Below the pieces are notes generated by a model, which saw only the letters and a list, made by a program, of their open reading frames with translations, did not search any database and had not been told where the DNA came from. Shown here one piece after another: positions 16,316-25,669 of a DNA stretch of 64,000 nt. Each line of letters begins with the position of its first letter. The stretch's first letter is position 1. Source of the DNA: Lysinibacillus louembei. Lineage in GTDB: Bacteria > Bacillota > Bacilli > Bacillales_A > Planococcaceae. Location: the NCBI RefSeq assembly GCF_033880585.1, contig NZ_CP137624.1, forward strand, positions 2,329,501 to 2,393,500, read 5' to 3'. Position numbers and translations under genes: made by a program.

Positions 16316-17929
16316 ATGTCATCATTAATGAAGGGAACTGCGATTTTAACAATCGGGTTATTTTTATCAAAGCTTTTAGGTCTTGTGTACTTATTCCCAT
16401 TTTATGCGATTGTTGGTGAAGAGAATATGGCTCTTTATCAGTATGCATACATACCTTATACGATTATGCTGTCGATTGCCATTTCTGGGCTGCCACTTGC
16501 GGTTTCAAAGTTTGTTGCCAAATATAATGCACTCGGCGATTATAAGACGGGCGTACGTTTAATGAAATCAGGCACAATTGTCATGCTATTGACAGGCTTG
16601 GCATCATTTATTTTATTAAATTTACTGGCAACACCGCTTGCTAATATGGTCATTAAAGATGATGAGCAGCTGTACAGTGTGGAGCAAATCGCTTCAGTCA
16701 TCCGTTGGGTGAGCTATGCGTTACTTGTTGTCCCTTTGATGAGCTTAATTCGCGGCTATTTCCAAGGCTACGGTCATTATATGCCAACGTCTGTTTCGCA
16801 GTTGATTGAGCAAATTGCGCGTATCGTTGTGTTGCTCGGCGGCTCGTTCGTTGTCGTTGTGCTGTTTGGTGGCTTGCCAGAAACAGCAATTAAATTTGCC
16901 GTATTTGCCGCATTTATTGGAGCGCTCGGTGGTTTATTTGTGTTATATCATTATTGGAAAAAGCTTAAACCTGAATTTCGGGTGCTACAAGCTAATTCCA
17001 TTGCGAGCCAACAAGTATCCTATAGCGAAATTTATAAGGAAATTTTCACCTATTCGATTCCTATTATTTTCGTGGGCATTGCCAATCCACTGTTCCAACT
17101 AGTGGATATGCTAACGTTTAATGGTGCAATGATTGCAAAAGGTGTGGATGCGAAGCTAACAGATATTTACTTTTTAATGCTCAATTTATTGACGCATAAA
17201 ATCGTTATTATCCCTGTCATGCTAGCGACTGGTTTATCAATGGCTTTAATTCCAACGATTACGAAATATTTTACACTTGGTCAGCTACATACATTGCGTA
17301 GTACGATGGATAAAATGTATCAAGTGTTATTGTTTGTGACGATTCCAGCTGTTGTCGGCATTATGATTTTAGCGCCATCGTTGTACCATGTTTTATATGA
17401 ACAAAGCGAAAATGGTGCAACGGTCTTAATGCATTACGCACCAGCAGCAATTTTATTTGCCATCTTTTCTGTGACAGCCTCCTTGCTGCAAGGTATCAAC
17501 TATCAAAAATGGATTATTTTCAGCTTGCTGACAGGAATTTTTGTGAAGCTTGCTTTGAATATTCCGCTCATTAAATGGTTGGAAGTAGATGGAGCAATTT
17601 TAGCGACGATGATTGGCTATGCGGTGACTTGTGTGATTAATATTACTGTTATTCATCGTACGTTGCAATATAATGCCAAAGTGGCGATGCGTCGCATATT
17701 ATTAATTTGCATTTTAACGATTGTGATGACGCTTGTCGTATCAATTATTTATGTTGTTTTACAATGGATTGCGCCAGCTGATAGCAAAATGTTAGCACTT
17801 GTTTATTTATTAATTTGTGCAGCAGCAGGTGCAGGCGTATATGGCTATTTATCGCTACGCCTTGGATTAGCGCAAAAGCTATTAGGTGCTAGAGTTAAAA
17901 AAATCGCCGATAAATTAGGCATGAGTTAA
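16316..17929 (+). CDS. ytgP: MOP-superfamily lipid II flippase candidate (YtgP/MurJ-like)
   Basis: 537 residues with about 14 hydrophobic helices; the first reads MKGTAILTIGLFLSKLLGLVYLFPFYAIVG, the usual SpoVB/YtgP opening. It belongs to the polysaccharide biosynthesis/MATE-like MOP exporters. In B. subtilis YtgP is a MurJ-type protein implicated in moving lipid II across the membrane for peptidoglycan synthesis. The ATG at 16316 follows AGGAAGA; an in-frame TTG at 16292 is less likely. The next gene starts 12 bases after the stop, so the two probably form an operon. Confidence 0.88.
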   Translation: MSSLMKGTAILTIGLFLSKLLGLVYLFPFYAIVGEENMALYQYAYIPYTIMLSIAISGLPLAVSKFVAKYNALGDYKTGVRLMKSGTIVMLLTGLASFILLNLLATPLANMVIKDDEQLYSVEQIASVIRWVSYALLVVPLMSLIRGYFQGYGHYMPTSVSQLIEQIARIVVLLGGSFVVVVLFGGLPETAIKFAVFAAFIGALGGLFVLYHYWKKLKPEFRVLQANSIASQQVSYSEIYKEIFTYSIPIIFVGIANPLFQLVDMLTFNGAMIAKGVDAKLTDIYFLMLNLLTHKIVIIPVMLATGLSMALIPTITKYFTLGQLHTLRSTMDKMYQVLLFVTIPAVVGIMILAPSLYHVLYEQSENGATVLMHYAPAAILFAIFSVTASLLQGINYQKWIIFSLLTGIFVKLALNIPLIKWLEVDGAILATMIGYAVTCVINITVIHRTLQYNAKVAMRRILLICILTIVMTLVVSIIYVVLQWIAPADSKMLALVYLLICAAAGAGVYGYLSLRLGLAQKLLGARVKKIADKLGMS

Positions 17930-17941
17930 GGTGAAGGAATT

Positions 17942-18655
17942 ATGCGTTTAGATAAATTATTAGCAAATATGGGCTACGGTTCCCGTAAAGAAGTAAAACA
18001 ATTATTGAAGCAAAAAGCTGTGACGATTGATGGTGCTGTGGCGAAGGATGCTGCAATGCAGGTTAATCCAGATGAGCAGCATGTGACAGTTTTCGGTGAG
18101 CGCGTGCATTATGTAGAATTTATTTACTTAATGATGAATAAACCACAGGGGGTCATTTCCTCTACGGAGGATAATTATGATAAAACAGTTATTGACTTAT
18201 TAGACCCACTTGCTCAGCATTTTAAGCCTTTTCCAGTAGGACGTTTAGATAAAGATACGGAAGGTTTACTGTTAATTACCAATGACGGGCAACTTGCACA
18301 TAATTTATTGTCACCGAAAAAGCATGTACCGAAAACATATTATGCAAAAGTAGACGGACAAGTAACAGAGGAAGATATCAAGGCATTTGCTGCAGGTGTT
18401 ACATTGGATGATGGTTATGAAACAAAGCCAGGACATTTGGTCATTTTGAAATCTGATGCACTATCAGAAATTGAATTGACAATCCAAGAAGGTAAATTCC
18501 ATCAAGTGAAGCGTATGTTTGAAGCTGTTGGGAAAAAGGTAACATATTTAAAACGCTTATCAATGGGCTCACTTTTATTAGATGAAAATTTAGCGTTAGG
18601 ACAATATCGTGAAGTGACAGCAGAGGAATTAGAACTATTAATGAATAATAAATAA
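17942..18655 (+). CDS. ytzG: 16S rRNA pseudouridine synthase, RsuA family
   Basis: 237 residues. The N-terminal S4 RNA-binding domain (MRLDKLLANMGYGSRKEVKQLLKQKAVTIDG) is followed by the pseudouridine synthase core. The catalytic Asp lies in GRLDKDTEGLLLITNDG; LAHNLLSPKKHVPKTYYAKVDG and GKFHQVKRMFEAVG are also typical. RsuA-type enzymes modify U516 of 16S rRNA. The arrangement directly after ytgP matches B. subtilis ytgP-ytzG. The start ATG follows AAGGTGAAGG. Confidence 0.92.
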   Translation: MRLDKLLANMGYGSRKEVKQLLKQKAVTIDGAVAKDAAMQVNPDEQHVTVFGERVHYVEFIYLMMNKPQGVISSTEDNYDKTVIDLLDPLAQHFKPFPVGRLDKDTEGLLLITNDGQLAHNLLSPKKHVPKTYYAKVDGQVTEEDIKAFAAGVTLDDGYETKPGHLVILKSDALSEIELTIQEGKFHQVKRMFEAVGKKVTYLKRLSMGSLLLDENLALGQYREVTAEELELLMNNK

Positions 18656-18686
18656 ATATTTTTTAACGAAAAATAGAATGAATACG

Positions 18687-18728
18687 AGTAACAATGGGAA
18701 AAAATTATTCCTTATTGTTACTTTTTTT
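18687..18728 (+). terminator. terminator of ytgP-ytzG
   Basis: AGTAACAAT pairs with ATTGTTACT, followed by a run of seven T. Confidence 0.8.
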
Positions 18729-19159
18729 ATCTTCTTAGATATATAGAACTAATATAATTTGATATTCATTCTAAAATAGTTAAGACTACTAGATGTATAC
18801 ATACTTTGTAACTGTATTATTAACTCATTTTTCCTTTTGATAATATTTTACTCATGTTTTATAATAATTCAAAAAATATAAATTATTTTATAACCAATTT
18901 GTTAATTTTATGTAAAATATTTCATTTAATTTTAATGAATAGTTTATTTTTTACTGTAATCTTATTTTGATAAGGGAAGTAAGGTGCTTGATATAAACGG
19001 AAAAATTTATACATAAAATACAATTTCAATTTAGTAGGAGTTTTTCTCAAGTTTTAAAGTGGGTCGTTGCGCTCCTACAATTATTCATCGCATGTCCGTT
19101 AAATGCGAGATAAATAATTCATTTCGGTAATTCAATTTCAATGAGGGAACGTGTTTAAC
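18729..19159. other. long AT-rich non-coding leader upstream of the GGDEF gene
   Basis: Very AT-rich, with no supportable open frame. It contains a long-range stem (GTAGGAG 19034-19040 with CTCCTAC 19072-19078). The sequence after it, GCTCCTACAATTATTCATCG, is a diverged copy of the core of the 35-bp repeats at 27255. No c-di-GMP riboswitch motif was found. Confidence 0.5.
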
Positions 19160-20644
19160 ATGAAAAATTTACATATTAAGCTTCTTTTATCTCTTATCAT
19201 TTTTGCAGTGATTTTAGTAACTGTTGTAACGTTCACTAATCGTAAGCTTGTACAAAATGATATTCAAGAACGGACAAAAGTCAATTGGTCATTAATTGAA
19301 AATCAAATTTTAGATAATTTAGAGGCGACTGATACTGTGCAATATCATTTAGAGCAAGACCTTTCGAAAACTGTAGAAACAGAGCTTCGTAAAATGGCGA
19401 TGCTGTATAAGGAAAATTCGGATATATTGTCATGGGATTTGGAGGAAATGAAACAGCAACATGGTATGGAAATATTTATTATGGACAATACCAATACAAT
19501 CGTTCATACAACATACCCACCGGATTTAGGTATGAATTTTAAAGAGTGCTGTGCAGAATTTGATCGTGTCCTTACACAAAGAAGATTGAGTGGGGAATTT
19601 TTCACAGAGGGGATAGATATTTCAACACAGCTGAATGAAATGTGGAAATATAGCTATTTAGCAACCCCTGATCATGAATATTTAATGGAGCTAGGCATAC
19701 GAGCAAAGGATGTTGCTTTGTTCAGTGATTTCAATTTTTTTGATATTGCGACTAAATTACCAAAAGAATATGATGATTTATTAGAAGTGAAAATCATTAA
19801 CCGTGCAGGCAATTATTTAAGCAATTCAGAGGGGGAACATGAATCTGTCAAAAGCAATGATACAGAGTTTCAGGCAGCTTTCCGACGCGCACTTGAAACA
19901 TCAAATATTATACAGTATGAGAGGCATATAGGGGATGGAATTATCGAAACCTACCGCTTTTTACCTTATGATAATGTGCAAAATAGAAGCTACTCTACGA
20001 AGCGAGTAGTTTTTCTAAAATATAGCAACGCATCAGAGCTAGCATGGCTGAAAAGAAATACACAGCAGTTTTATTTCATTTTAGCGGTCGCTATTTTTAC
20101 ATCGATTATCGCGCTCATTGTATTAAATTTAATTTTAATGAAAACAATTCGACAGGCAGAACGTGATCCATTAACAGGTGTATACAATCGCGCAACTTAT
20201 TTAGAGCAAGTGGAAAAGTTATTAAAACGACAACAGCGCAAAAAAATGGGCGTATTGTTATTTGATGTAGATAATTTTAAACAAGTAAATGACCAATATG
20301 GCCATATAAAGGGGGATATTGTTTTAGTAGAGCTTGCTAAAATGCTTGAGCAACTTGCTCGAAAGGAAGGCTTTGTCGTTCGATTTGGCGGAGATGAATT
20401 TGCTATCGTTATTAAAGATGCAACCATTGAAAAGTTAGAGCAAATCGCCAATAAAGCGATTGAGGAAATTACTCTAAAAAGGCAAGGAAGCGACTTAGCG
20501 TGGGCAGTGCTGTCATTAAGTATTGGTGGTACGTTGCAAGCCGATTTGCAAGAAACAGAACGAGACCTATATTCAAGAGCAGATGAGGCATTGTATATGT
20601 CAAAGCATGGTGGTAAAAATCGCTATTCGTTAAAAGTATTATAA
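19160..20644 (+). CDS. Membrane-bound diguanylate cyclase (sensor-GGDEF)
   Basis: 494 residues. One membrane helix (about 5-25), a roughly 280-residue extracytoplasmic sensor region and a second helix (about 305-330) precede a GGDEF domain beginning ERDPLTGVYNRATYLEQ. The active motif RFGGDEFAIVI is intact, so it should make c-di-GMP from GTP. The inhibitory RxxD site five residues before the motif reads RKEG, so product feedback may be weak. Start: the ATG at 19160, ten bases after GAGGGAA; the GTG at 19151 is too close to it. It would oppose the two EAL proteins at 7.9-12.6 kb. Confidence 0.88.
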   Translation: MKNLHIKLLLSLIIFAVILVTVVTFTNRKLVQNDIQERTKVNWSLIENQILDNLEATDTVQYHLEQDLSKTVETELRKMAMLYKENSDILSWDLEEMKQQHGMEIFIMDNTNTIVHTTYPPDLGMNFKECCAEFDRVLTQRRLSGEFFTEGIDISTQLNEMWKYSYLATPDHEYLMELGIRAKDVALFSDFNFFDIATKLPKEYDDLLEVKIINRAGNYLSNSEGEHESVKSNDTEFQAAFRRALETSNIIQYERHIGDGIIETYRFLPYDNVQNRSYSTKRVVFLKYSNASELAWLKRNTQQFYFILAVAIFTSIIALIVLNLILMKTIRQAERDPLTGVYNRATYLEQVEKLLKRQQRKKMGVLLFDVDNFKQVNDQYGHIKGDIVLVELAKMLEQLARKEGFVVRFGGDEFAIVIKDATIEKLEQIANKAIEEITLKRQGSDLAWAVLSLSIGGTLQADLQETERDLYSRADEALYMSKHGGKNRYSLKVL

Positions 20645-20649
20645 TGCAG

Positions 20650-20686
20650 AAAAAGAATGCCCCCGACGAAAAGGGCATTCTTTTTG
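20650..20686 (+). terminator. terminator of the GGDEF gene
   Basis: AAAAGAATGCCC pairs with GGGCATTCTTTT, loop of about ten bases, followed by T residues. Confidence 0.88.
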
Positions 20687-20710
20687 TTACGTTCACCTAA
20701 CAAGGTGAAA

Positions 20711-20935
20711 CTAGGATGTCAGTTTTACTTTTTTCTTCGTCGTTGTCCATTTACCTCGACTTGGGCTCATAACCAAGTCGTTGAAGGCTAACACATTCAA
20801 ATCTCTTTGAATGGTGCGAGGAGTGATGTTGAACTCTTCGACTAAATCCTGTGTAGACACTTCTCCTTTTGTAAGAATAAACATGTACACGTCTTTAATA
20901 CGATTAAGCATTCTATCAGTAGTTGGTTTCATCAT
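20711..20935 (-). CDS. ytzE: Small DeoR-type helix-turn-helix regulator (YtzE-like)
   Basis: 74 residues that are almost entirely a DeoR winged helix: RIKDVYMFILTKGEVSTQDLVEEFNITPRTIQRDLNVLAFNDLV, then a short Lys-rich tail. It lacks the sugar-phosphate sensor domain of full-length DeoR proteins. The size and place beside pepV match B. subtilis YtzE. GGAGTGG stands ten bases before the first of two ATGs. A perfect inverted repeat about 120 bases upstream could be its operator. Targets are unknown. Confidence 0.8.
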   Translation of the reverse strand: MMKPTTDRMLNRIKDVYMFILTKGEVSTQDLVEEFNITPRTIQRDLNVLAFNDLVMSPSRGKWTTTKKKVKLTS

Positions 20936-21287
20936 TAGTGAACCACTCCTTCGATCTTAATTCTCATGGCAAAGACTAGCGGACGACAATATGTGCGGAG
21001 TGCACGTAGGCTTTTCGTTGATGCCCCAGACAACCCCTTTTCAAAAGTAATCTATCAGAACAAATATTCTGATAATATGATTATAACGCATATTTGTAAC
21101 AATTTCTATTAGTTTTAAATGATTTCATAAAAAATTTACTTCTTATTTACATTTTTTATGCGCAATACCAATTCATTATGTCTTCGATATGAAGGGGTAG
21201 CATTTGCTTAAAAAAGTATAATATTTTCCGTTGTTTTTTCACGAAGAAGGCGTAAAATAGACGGTATTAGAAAATGAGGTGGAATAC
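20936..21287. other. divergent regulatory region between ytzE-like gene and pepV
   Basis: No supportable gene. ATCAGAA (21054-21060) and TTCTGAT (21067-21073) form a perfect 7-bp inverted repeat with a 6-base spacer. It lies just downstream of a minus-strand TATAAT, so it is a candidate operator for ytzE. The rest towards pepV is AT-rich promoter-like sequence. Confidence 0.45.
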
Positions 21288-22673
21288 ATGAATTGGTTAC
21301 AAATTGCGCAAAATCGTCAGGATGAATTGCTGACAGAATTACAGCAGCTTATTCAAATTGAAAGCGTGCTAGATGAAAACAATGCAACGGCAGACAAGCC
21401 GTTCGGGCAAGGTCCACTTGATGCCCTCCGCTTTATGCTAACTAAAGGTGAGCATGCAGGAATGCAAGTGAAAAATATTGATAATATGGCTGGCCATATC
21501 GAGATGGGGGAAGGTCAGGAGTTACTCGGACTTTTATGTCATGTAGATGTAGTACCTGTTGGTGATGGTTGGACATATCCACCGTTTGAAGGACGCATTG
21601 TGGATGGCAAATTGTTTGGTCGTGGTGCGATTGACGATAAAGGACCGACAATGGCTGCATGGCTTGCGATGAAAATGGTGAAGGATAGCGGCATTCAGCT
21701 TAATAAACGAGTTCGTATGATTATCGGAACGGATGAGGAAAGTGGCTTCCGCTGTGTGACACGCTATTTTGAAAAAGAGGAAATGCCAACAATTGGCTTT
21801 GCACCAGATGCAGATTTCCCTCTAATTAATGCGGAAAAAGGTATCGCACATCTTATTTTTTCACAAAAAAATAAGGCAACTGAAAAAGATACACTCATCT
21901 CATTTAACGCAGGAAAACGAACGAATATGGTACCGGATTTTGCTGAGGCGAAATTAGTGACTATTTCCGCAGATGGAGCTACAAAATTCCAAGCATTTTT
22001 ACAGGAAAATGGGGCGGAAGGTGCTTTAACAAAAGAACAAGACCACTATATAATAGCTGTTAAAGGAAAATCAGCACATGCAATGGAGCCTGAAAAAGGT
22101 ATCAATGCAGCGGTATTACTAGCGCAATTTTTAACGACAGAGCTAGCAAGTAGCGGCTTAGAATTTGTACAGTTTATTGCAGATGTCTTTGGAGCGGATC
22201 ATTTTGGTACAGCATTGGCGCTGAACTATCGTGATGAGATGTCTGGAGAAACAACATTGAATCCAGGCATCCTTCGATTTGATGACAATGGTGGCACAAT
22301 TGAAGTGAGCATGCGCTATGCTGTTACCTATTCATTCGAAGAGAAAATAACGGCTGCGCAGCAAGTGTTAGCGCAAACAGATTTCATATTAGATATCGCA
22401 AGTAATTCAGCGCCGCATTATGTACCTGAAGAGGATGAGCTTGTTCAAACATTAGTAGGTGTTTACCAAAAGTATACAAATGATTTTTCGAAAGTGCTAT
22501 CAACAGGCGGTGGCACATATGCTCGCGTATTAAATAAAGGGGTAGCATTTGGTATGTTATTCCCAGGTGAAGCAGATGTGGCACATCAAAAAGATGAGTT
22601 TGTTGACGTGGAAAATTTAATTAAGGCAGCAGCTATTTATGCAGAGGCAATTGCTAAGCTAGCAAGTAAATAA
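21288..22673 (+). CDS. pepV: Dipeptidase PepV, M20 family
   Basis: 461 residues, the usual PepV length. Zinc-ligand motifs are LLCHVDVVPVGDGW, GRGAIDDKGPTMAA and IIGTDEESGF, with the C-terminal GGGTYARVL ... FPGEADVAHQKDE region. The enzyme hydrolyses dipeptides in the cytoplasm, including D-Ala-containing ones. GAGGTGG lies just before the ATG at 21288. It is followed 18 bases later by the D-amino acid aminotransferase gene, the same pairing as in B. subtilis and consistent with shared D-amino acid metabolism. Confidence 0.92.
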   Translation: MNWLQIAQNRQDELLTELQQLIQIESVLDENNATADKPFGQGPLDALRFMLTKGEHAGMQVKNIDNMAGHIEMGEGQELLGLLCHVDVVPVGDGWTYPPFEGRIVDGKLFGRGAIDDKGPTMAAWLAMKMVKDSGIQLNKRVRMIIGTDEESGFRCVTRYFEKEEMPTIGFAPDADFPLINAEKGIAHLIFSQKNKATEKDTLISFNAGKRTNMVPDFAEAKLVTISADGATKFQAFLQENGAEGALTKEQDHYIIAVKGKSAHAMEPEKGINAAVLLAQFLTTELASSGLEFVQFIADVFGADHFGTALALNYRDEMSGETTLNPGILRFDDNGGTIEVSMRYAVTYSFEEKITAAQQVLAQTDFILDIASNSAPHYVPEEDELVQTLVGVYQKYTNDFSKVLSTGGGTYARVLNKGVAFGMLFPGEADVAHQKDEFVDVENLIKAAAIYAEAIAKLASK

Positions 22674-22691
22674 AGATGAGAAGAGGAATGT

Positions 22692-23546
22692 ATGATGGGG
22701 TATAGTTTATTAAATGATCGCATTATTGGAGATGAGCAAGTTGTTGTTAATAAAGAGGATCGTGGTTATCAGTTTGGTGACGGCGTTTATGAAGTAATCA
22801 AAGTGTATAATGGACAATTTTTTATGGCTGAGGAGCATATCGATCGCTTCTATTTAAGCGCAGAAAAAATTCGTTTAACAATTCCATATACGAAGCATAA
22901 ATTACATCAATTATTGCATGAGCTTGTAGAGGCAAATGAAATTCATACAGGACATGTATATTGCCAAATTACGCGTGGTGCAACAGCGCGCAATCATATT
23001 TTCCCAAGTGCAGATGTAACGCCTGTTTTAACAGGAACAGCAGTAGAAGCAGCAAGGCCTGTTGCCAATTTAGAAAATGGGGTAAAGGCAACGTTTGTTG
23101 AAGATATTCGTTGGCTGCGCTGTGACATCAAATCATTAAACTTATTAGGCGCGATATTAGCAAAGCAAGAAGCATTTGAAAAAGGCTACTATGAAGCAAT
23201 TTTACATCGTGGTGAAACAATTACAGAAGGCTCATCAACGAATGTTTTCGGTGTGAAGGATGGCGTTTTATATACACATCCAGCAAATAACCTCATTTTA
23301 AAAGGTATTACACGTGAAGCAATTTTAACATGTGCGGCGGAAATCGGTCTGCCAGTAAAGGAGCAGCCAATAACGAAAGAACAATTGCTTGCAATGGACG
23401 AAGTCATTGTTGCATCAACGACATCAGAAGTTACACCAGTAATTGAAATTGATGGCAAGCAAATTAACGGCGCTCAAGTAGGTGAATGGACACGCAAATT
23501 GCAAGCACAATTTGAAACGAAAATTCCAGCAGCGATTACAATTTAA
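22692..23546 (+). CDS. dat: D-amino-acid aminotransferase
   Basis: 284 residues, fold-type-IV PLP enzyme. Motifs are DRGYQFGDGVYEVIKVYNG, RCDIKSLNLLGAILAKQ with the PLP lysine, EGSSTNVFGVKDG and LKGITREAIL. It interconverts D-alanine and D-glutamate through 2-oxo acids and so supplies D-Glu for peptidoglycan. Two adjacent ATG codons (22692 and 22695) follow AGAGGAA. It probably shares a transcript with pepV. Confidence 0.93.
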   Translation: MMGYSLLNDRIIGDEQVVVNKEDRGYQFGDGVYEVIKVYNGQFFMAEEHIDRFYLSAEKIRLTIPYTKHKLHQLLHELVEANEIHTGHVYCQITRGATARNHIFPSADVTPVLTGTAVEAARPVANLENGVKATFVEDIRWLRCDIKSLNLLGAILAKQEAFEKGYYEAILHRGETITEGSSTNVFGVKDGVLYTHPANNLILKGITREAILTCAAEIGLPVKEQPITKEQLLAMDEVIVASTTSEVTPVIEIDGKQINGAQVGEWTRKLQAQFETKIPAAITI

Positions 23547-23553
23547 TTGTAAT

Positions 23554-23592
23554 AAAGCACAGGCAGCTCAGTTTAGGGTGCCTGTGCTTTTC
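23554..23592 (+). terminator. terminator of pepV-dat
   Basis: AAAGCACAGGCA pairs with TGCCTGTGCTTT, followed by T residues. Confidence 0.85.
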
Positions 23593-23720
23593 ATTTTGTA
23601 TCGAAAGTAAGGTGGCGTGTCATATATTTTGGCGGTATGTAACTTTCAATTGTATATTTTTTTACACATAATTCATGTACAATAGAAAGTATGAAGCTAG
23701 TAGATGGAGAGTGTTAGATC

Positions 23721-24704
23721 ATGGCACAATTAATAAAAATACAGGACTATATATCTCGCTATGAGATTGACTTCACACGCTATCCTACACAATTTGTCCG
23801 ATTGAAGAAGGTGCAGTGGGAGCGCATTAAGCATCAATGGGAAACGGGCGGTGAACTGAACCAGCAATGGGAGCATGTTGATACAACGGATGATATCGTT
23901 GAAGTAGCAAAGCCGAGGTTTTCCTTCTTGAAAAAAATATTTCCATCAAAAAAGCAAGAAGTAGAAGTGCTTGTGGAAGATGAGGCAGAGGAAGATGAAG
24001 AAATTCTCGATGAGGAAACGACGCTATTTTTCGAGCCCAATATCGTGTATAATCCGCAAAGCTTAGAGGAGCTCAAGCGCATGTTTATGGATCAATTTTT
24101 CCATTTTCAAATGAAATGGGCGAGCTCTACACTGCGTGAAAAATCATATGTCGATCCAAAATATATGCGTGACACATTGCTACGTACACTATTGCAGGAC
24201 TTACCTGATAATTACTTGCTGCTTTATTACCCGATTTTGCGAGTGAAAAAGGCACCAATTGAATTAGAGGTCATTATCATTACACCTGTTGAATGTATTT
24301 GCATTACAGTGGTGGAGGAAGAAAGTCAAGCTGTTTATGTTGGGAGCAGTGAACGTTTTTGGTTAAAAAAAGTAGGGAAACAAGATAAAAAGACGCTGAA
24401 TCCATTTATTCGTTTGAACCGAATGGAAACATTAGTGAAGCAGCTATTTGAACAGGCAGAGGTTGAAATGCCGGTTCGCAAAGTACTGCTATCGCGCAAT
24501 GGCTATTTTGATTATCCAGGCTCTGTTTATGGCGTGCAATTTGTTGATAAGCGCAACTACGCAGAATGGCTTCAACAAATGAAACGCACTGTTTCGCCAA
24601 TGAAGCATATGCAAATTCGAGCAGCTCAATCCATTTTAGCAATTGGTCAAACGACATCGTTCCATCGAGATATATGGAGCGAGCAGAAAAAGGATGACGA
24701 ATGA
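23721..24704 (+). CDS. NERD-like domain protein of unknown function (ytlQ position)
   Basis: 327 residues, cytoplasmic, with no signal peptide. A very acidic linker (residues about 85-110, VEDEAEEDEEILDEE) separates a basic N-terminal part from a C-terminal beta-rich part (LLLYYPILRVKKAPIELEVIIITP). The latter resembles the nuclease-related NERD fold, but I cannot point to a complete set of catalytic residues. It overlaps the next gene by 4 bases, so the two are translationally coupled. In B. subtilis the ytlQ gene holds the same place beside ytlR. Function unknown. Confidence 0.6.
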   Translation: MAQLIKIQDYISRYEIDFTRYPTQFVRLKKVQWERIKHQWETGGELNQQWEHVDTTDDIVEVAKPRFSFLKKIFPSKKQEVEVLVEDEAEEDEEILDEETTLFFEPNIVYNPQSLEELKRMFMDQFFHFQMKWASSTLREKSYVDPKYMRDTLLRTLLQDLPDNYLLLYYPILRVKKAPIELEVIIITPVECICITVVEEESQAVYVGSSERFWLKKVGKQDKKTLNPFIRLNRMETLVKQLFEQAEVEMPVRKVLLSRNGYFDYPGSVYGVQFVDKRNYAEWLQQMKRTVSPMKHMQIRAAQSILAIGQTTSFHRDIWSEQKKDDE

Positions 24705-25621
24705 TGCAGCTGCATATTATTTTGAATGAACATGCAGGCAGCGGCAGGGGGATGAAACGCTGGAAAAGCTGGCAGTCCCTATTAGAAATTCCTTATATAC
24801 TACACATAACAGAGTATAGAGGTCATGGGTTTCAAATTGCTAAGCAGATTGCGCAGGAGGCAGAGGAACAGAGTCGACCAGCATGTATCGTGATCATTGG
24901 AGGAGATGGAACGATACATGAAGTAATAAACGGTGTGCTTGCGAACGAATGGGTAACAATCGGTGTGATGGCTGGCGGCTCAGGCAATGATTATGCACGT
25001 ACATATGATACATTTCATTCGGTAGAAGAGCTGCTTCAATTTATACAGCAACCTACGAGAAAGCAGCAAGACTGTGGTATGGTCACATTGCAAGGACAGC
25101 ATGCTTTTATGAATAACTGTGGCATCGGCTTTGATGCAGCTGTCGCCAAGGCTGCCAATGATTCTGCATTGAAAAGAGTTTTAGGTAAATTAGGACTTGG
25201 CAAACTAAGCTACATTTACTATTTAATTAAACAATTGTTTGTTTTTAAACCATTTGAGTTAACGGTGATGAAGAATGGAGAGCAGCATGTTTTTCATGAT
25301 GTTTGGTTTGCAACAGTGTGCAACCAGCCATATTTCGGCGGTGGTATGAAGCTCTCACCATCCTCTAAAACGGATGATCAAATGCTTGAAGTGATTGTTG
25401 TACATAATCTATCGGCAATAAAATTACTATTTTTGTTTATGACGATATTTCCTGGTATGCATGTTCATTTAAAAGAAGTAACACAGCTAACAGGACAAAA
25501 ATTTCAATTGACACATAATGCAGAGCTGCTTTGCCATGCAGATGGAGAAATATTGGCAAAGTCAAAGGAAGGGCTAACATTTTATGTGAATCCTTTAAGC
25601 TGGTATGCGACAAAAAAATAG
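24701..25621 (+). CDS. ytlR: Diacylglycerol/lipid kinase family protein (YtlR-like)
   Basis: 306 residues with the DAGK catalytic fold: NEHAGSGRGMKRW for nucleotide binding, IIGGDGTIHEVINGV containing the GGDGT signature, and MAGGSGNDYARTY. The C-terminal YegS-like beta domain ends in LLCHADGEI. Such enzymes phosphorylate lipids such as diacylglycerol, returning them to phospholipid synthesis; the actual substrate here is not known. Start codons ATGATG overlap the stop of the preceding gene. It has no membrane segment. Confidence 0.85.
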   Translation: MMQLHIILNEHAGSGRGMKRWKSWQSLLEIPYILHITEYRGHGFQIAKQIAQEAEEQSRPACIVIIGGDGTIHEVINGVLANEWVTIGVMAGGSGNDYARTYDTFHSVEELLQFIQQPTRKQQDCGMVTLQGQHAFMNNCGIGFDAAVAKAANDSALKRVLGKLGLGKLSYIYYLIKQLFVFKPFELTVMKNGEQHVFHDVWFATVCNQPYFGGGMKLSPSSKTDDQMLEVIVVHNLSAIKLLFLFMTIFPGMHVHLKEVTQLTGQKFQLTHNAELLCHADGEILAKSKEGLTFYVNPLSWYATKK

Positions 25622-25669
25622 TGAATCAGTTATACTAAAAAGATGTAAAAAAGAAATGAGGAAAAGTAA

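Noticed and set aside
18729-19159. Possible c-di-GMP riboswitch before the GGDEF gene
   Set aside because: The conserved GEMM-type sequence blocks are absent here and also upstream of the two EAL genes.
20936-20965. Nine-codon frame MRIKIEGVVH overlapping the start of the YtzE-like gene
   Set aside because: It has no ribosome site and no sign of conservation; it is probably chance.
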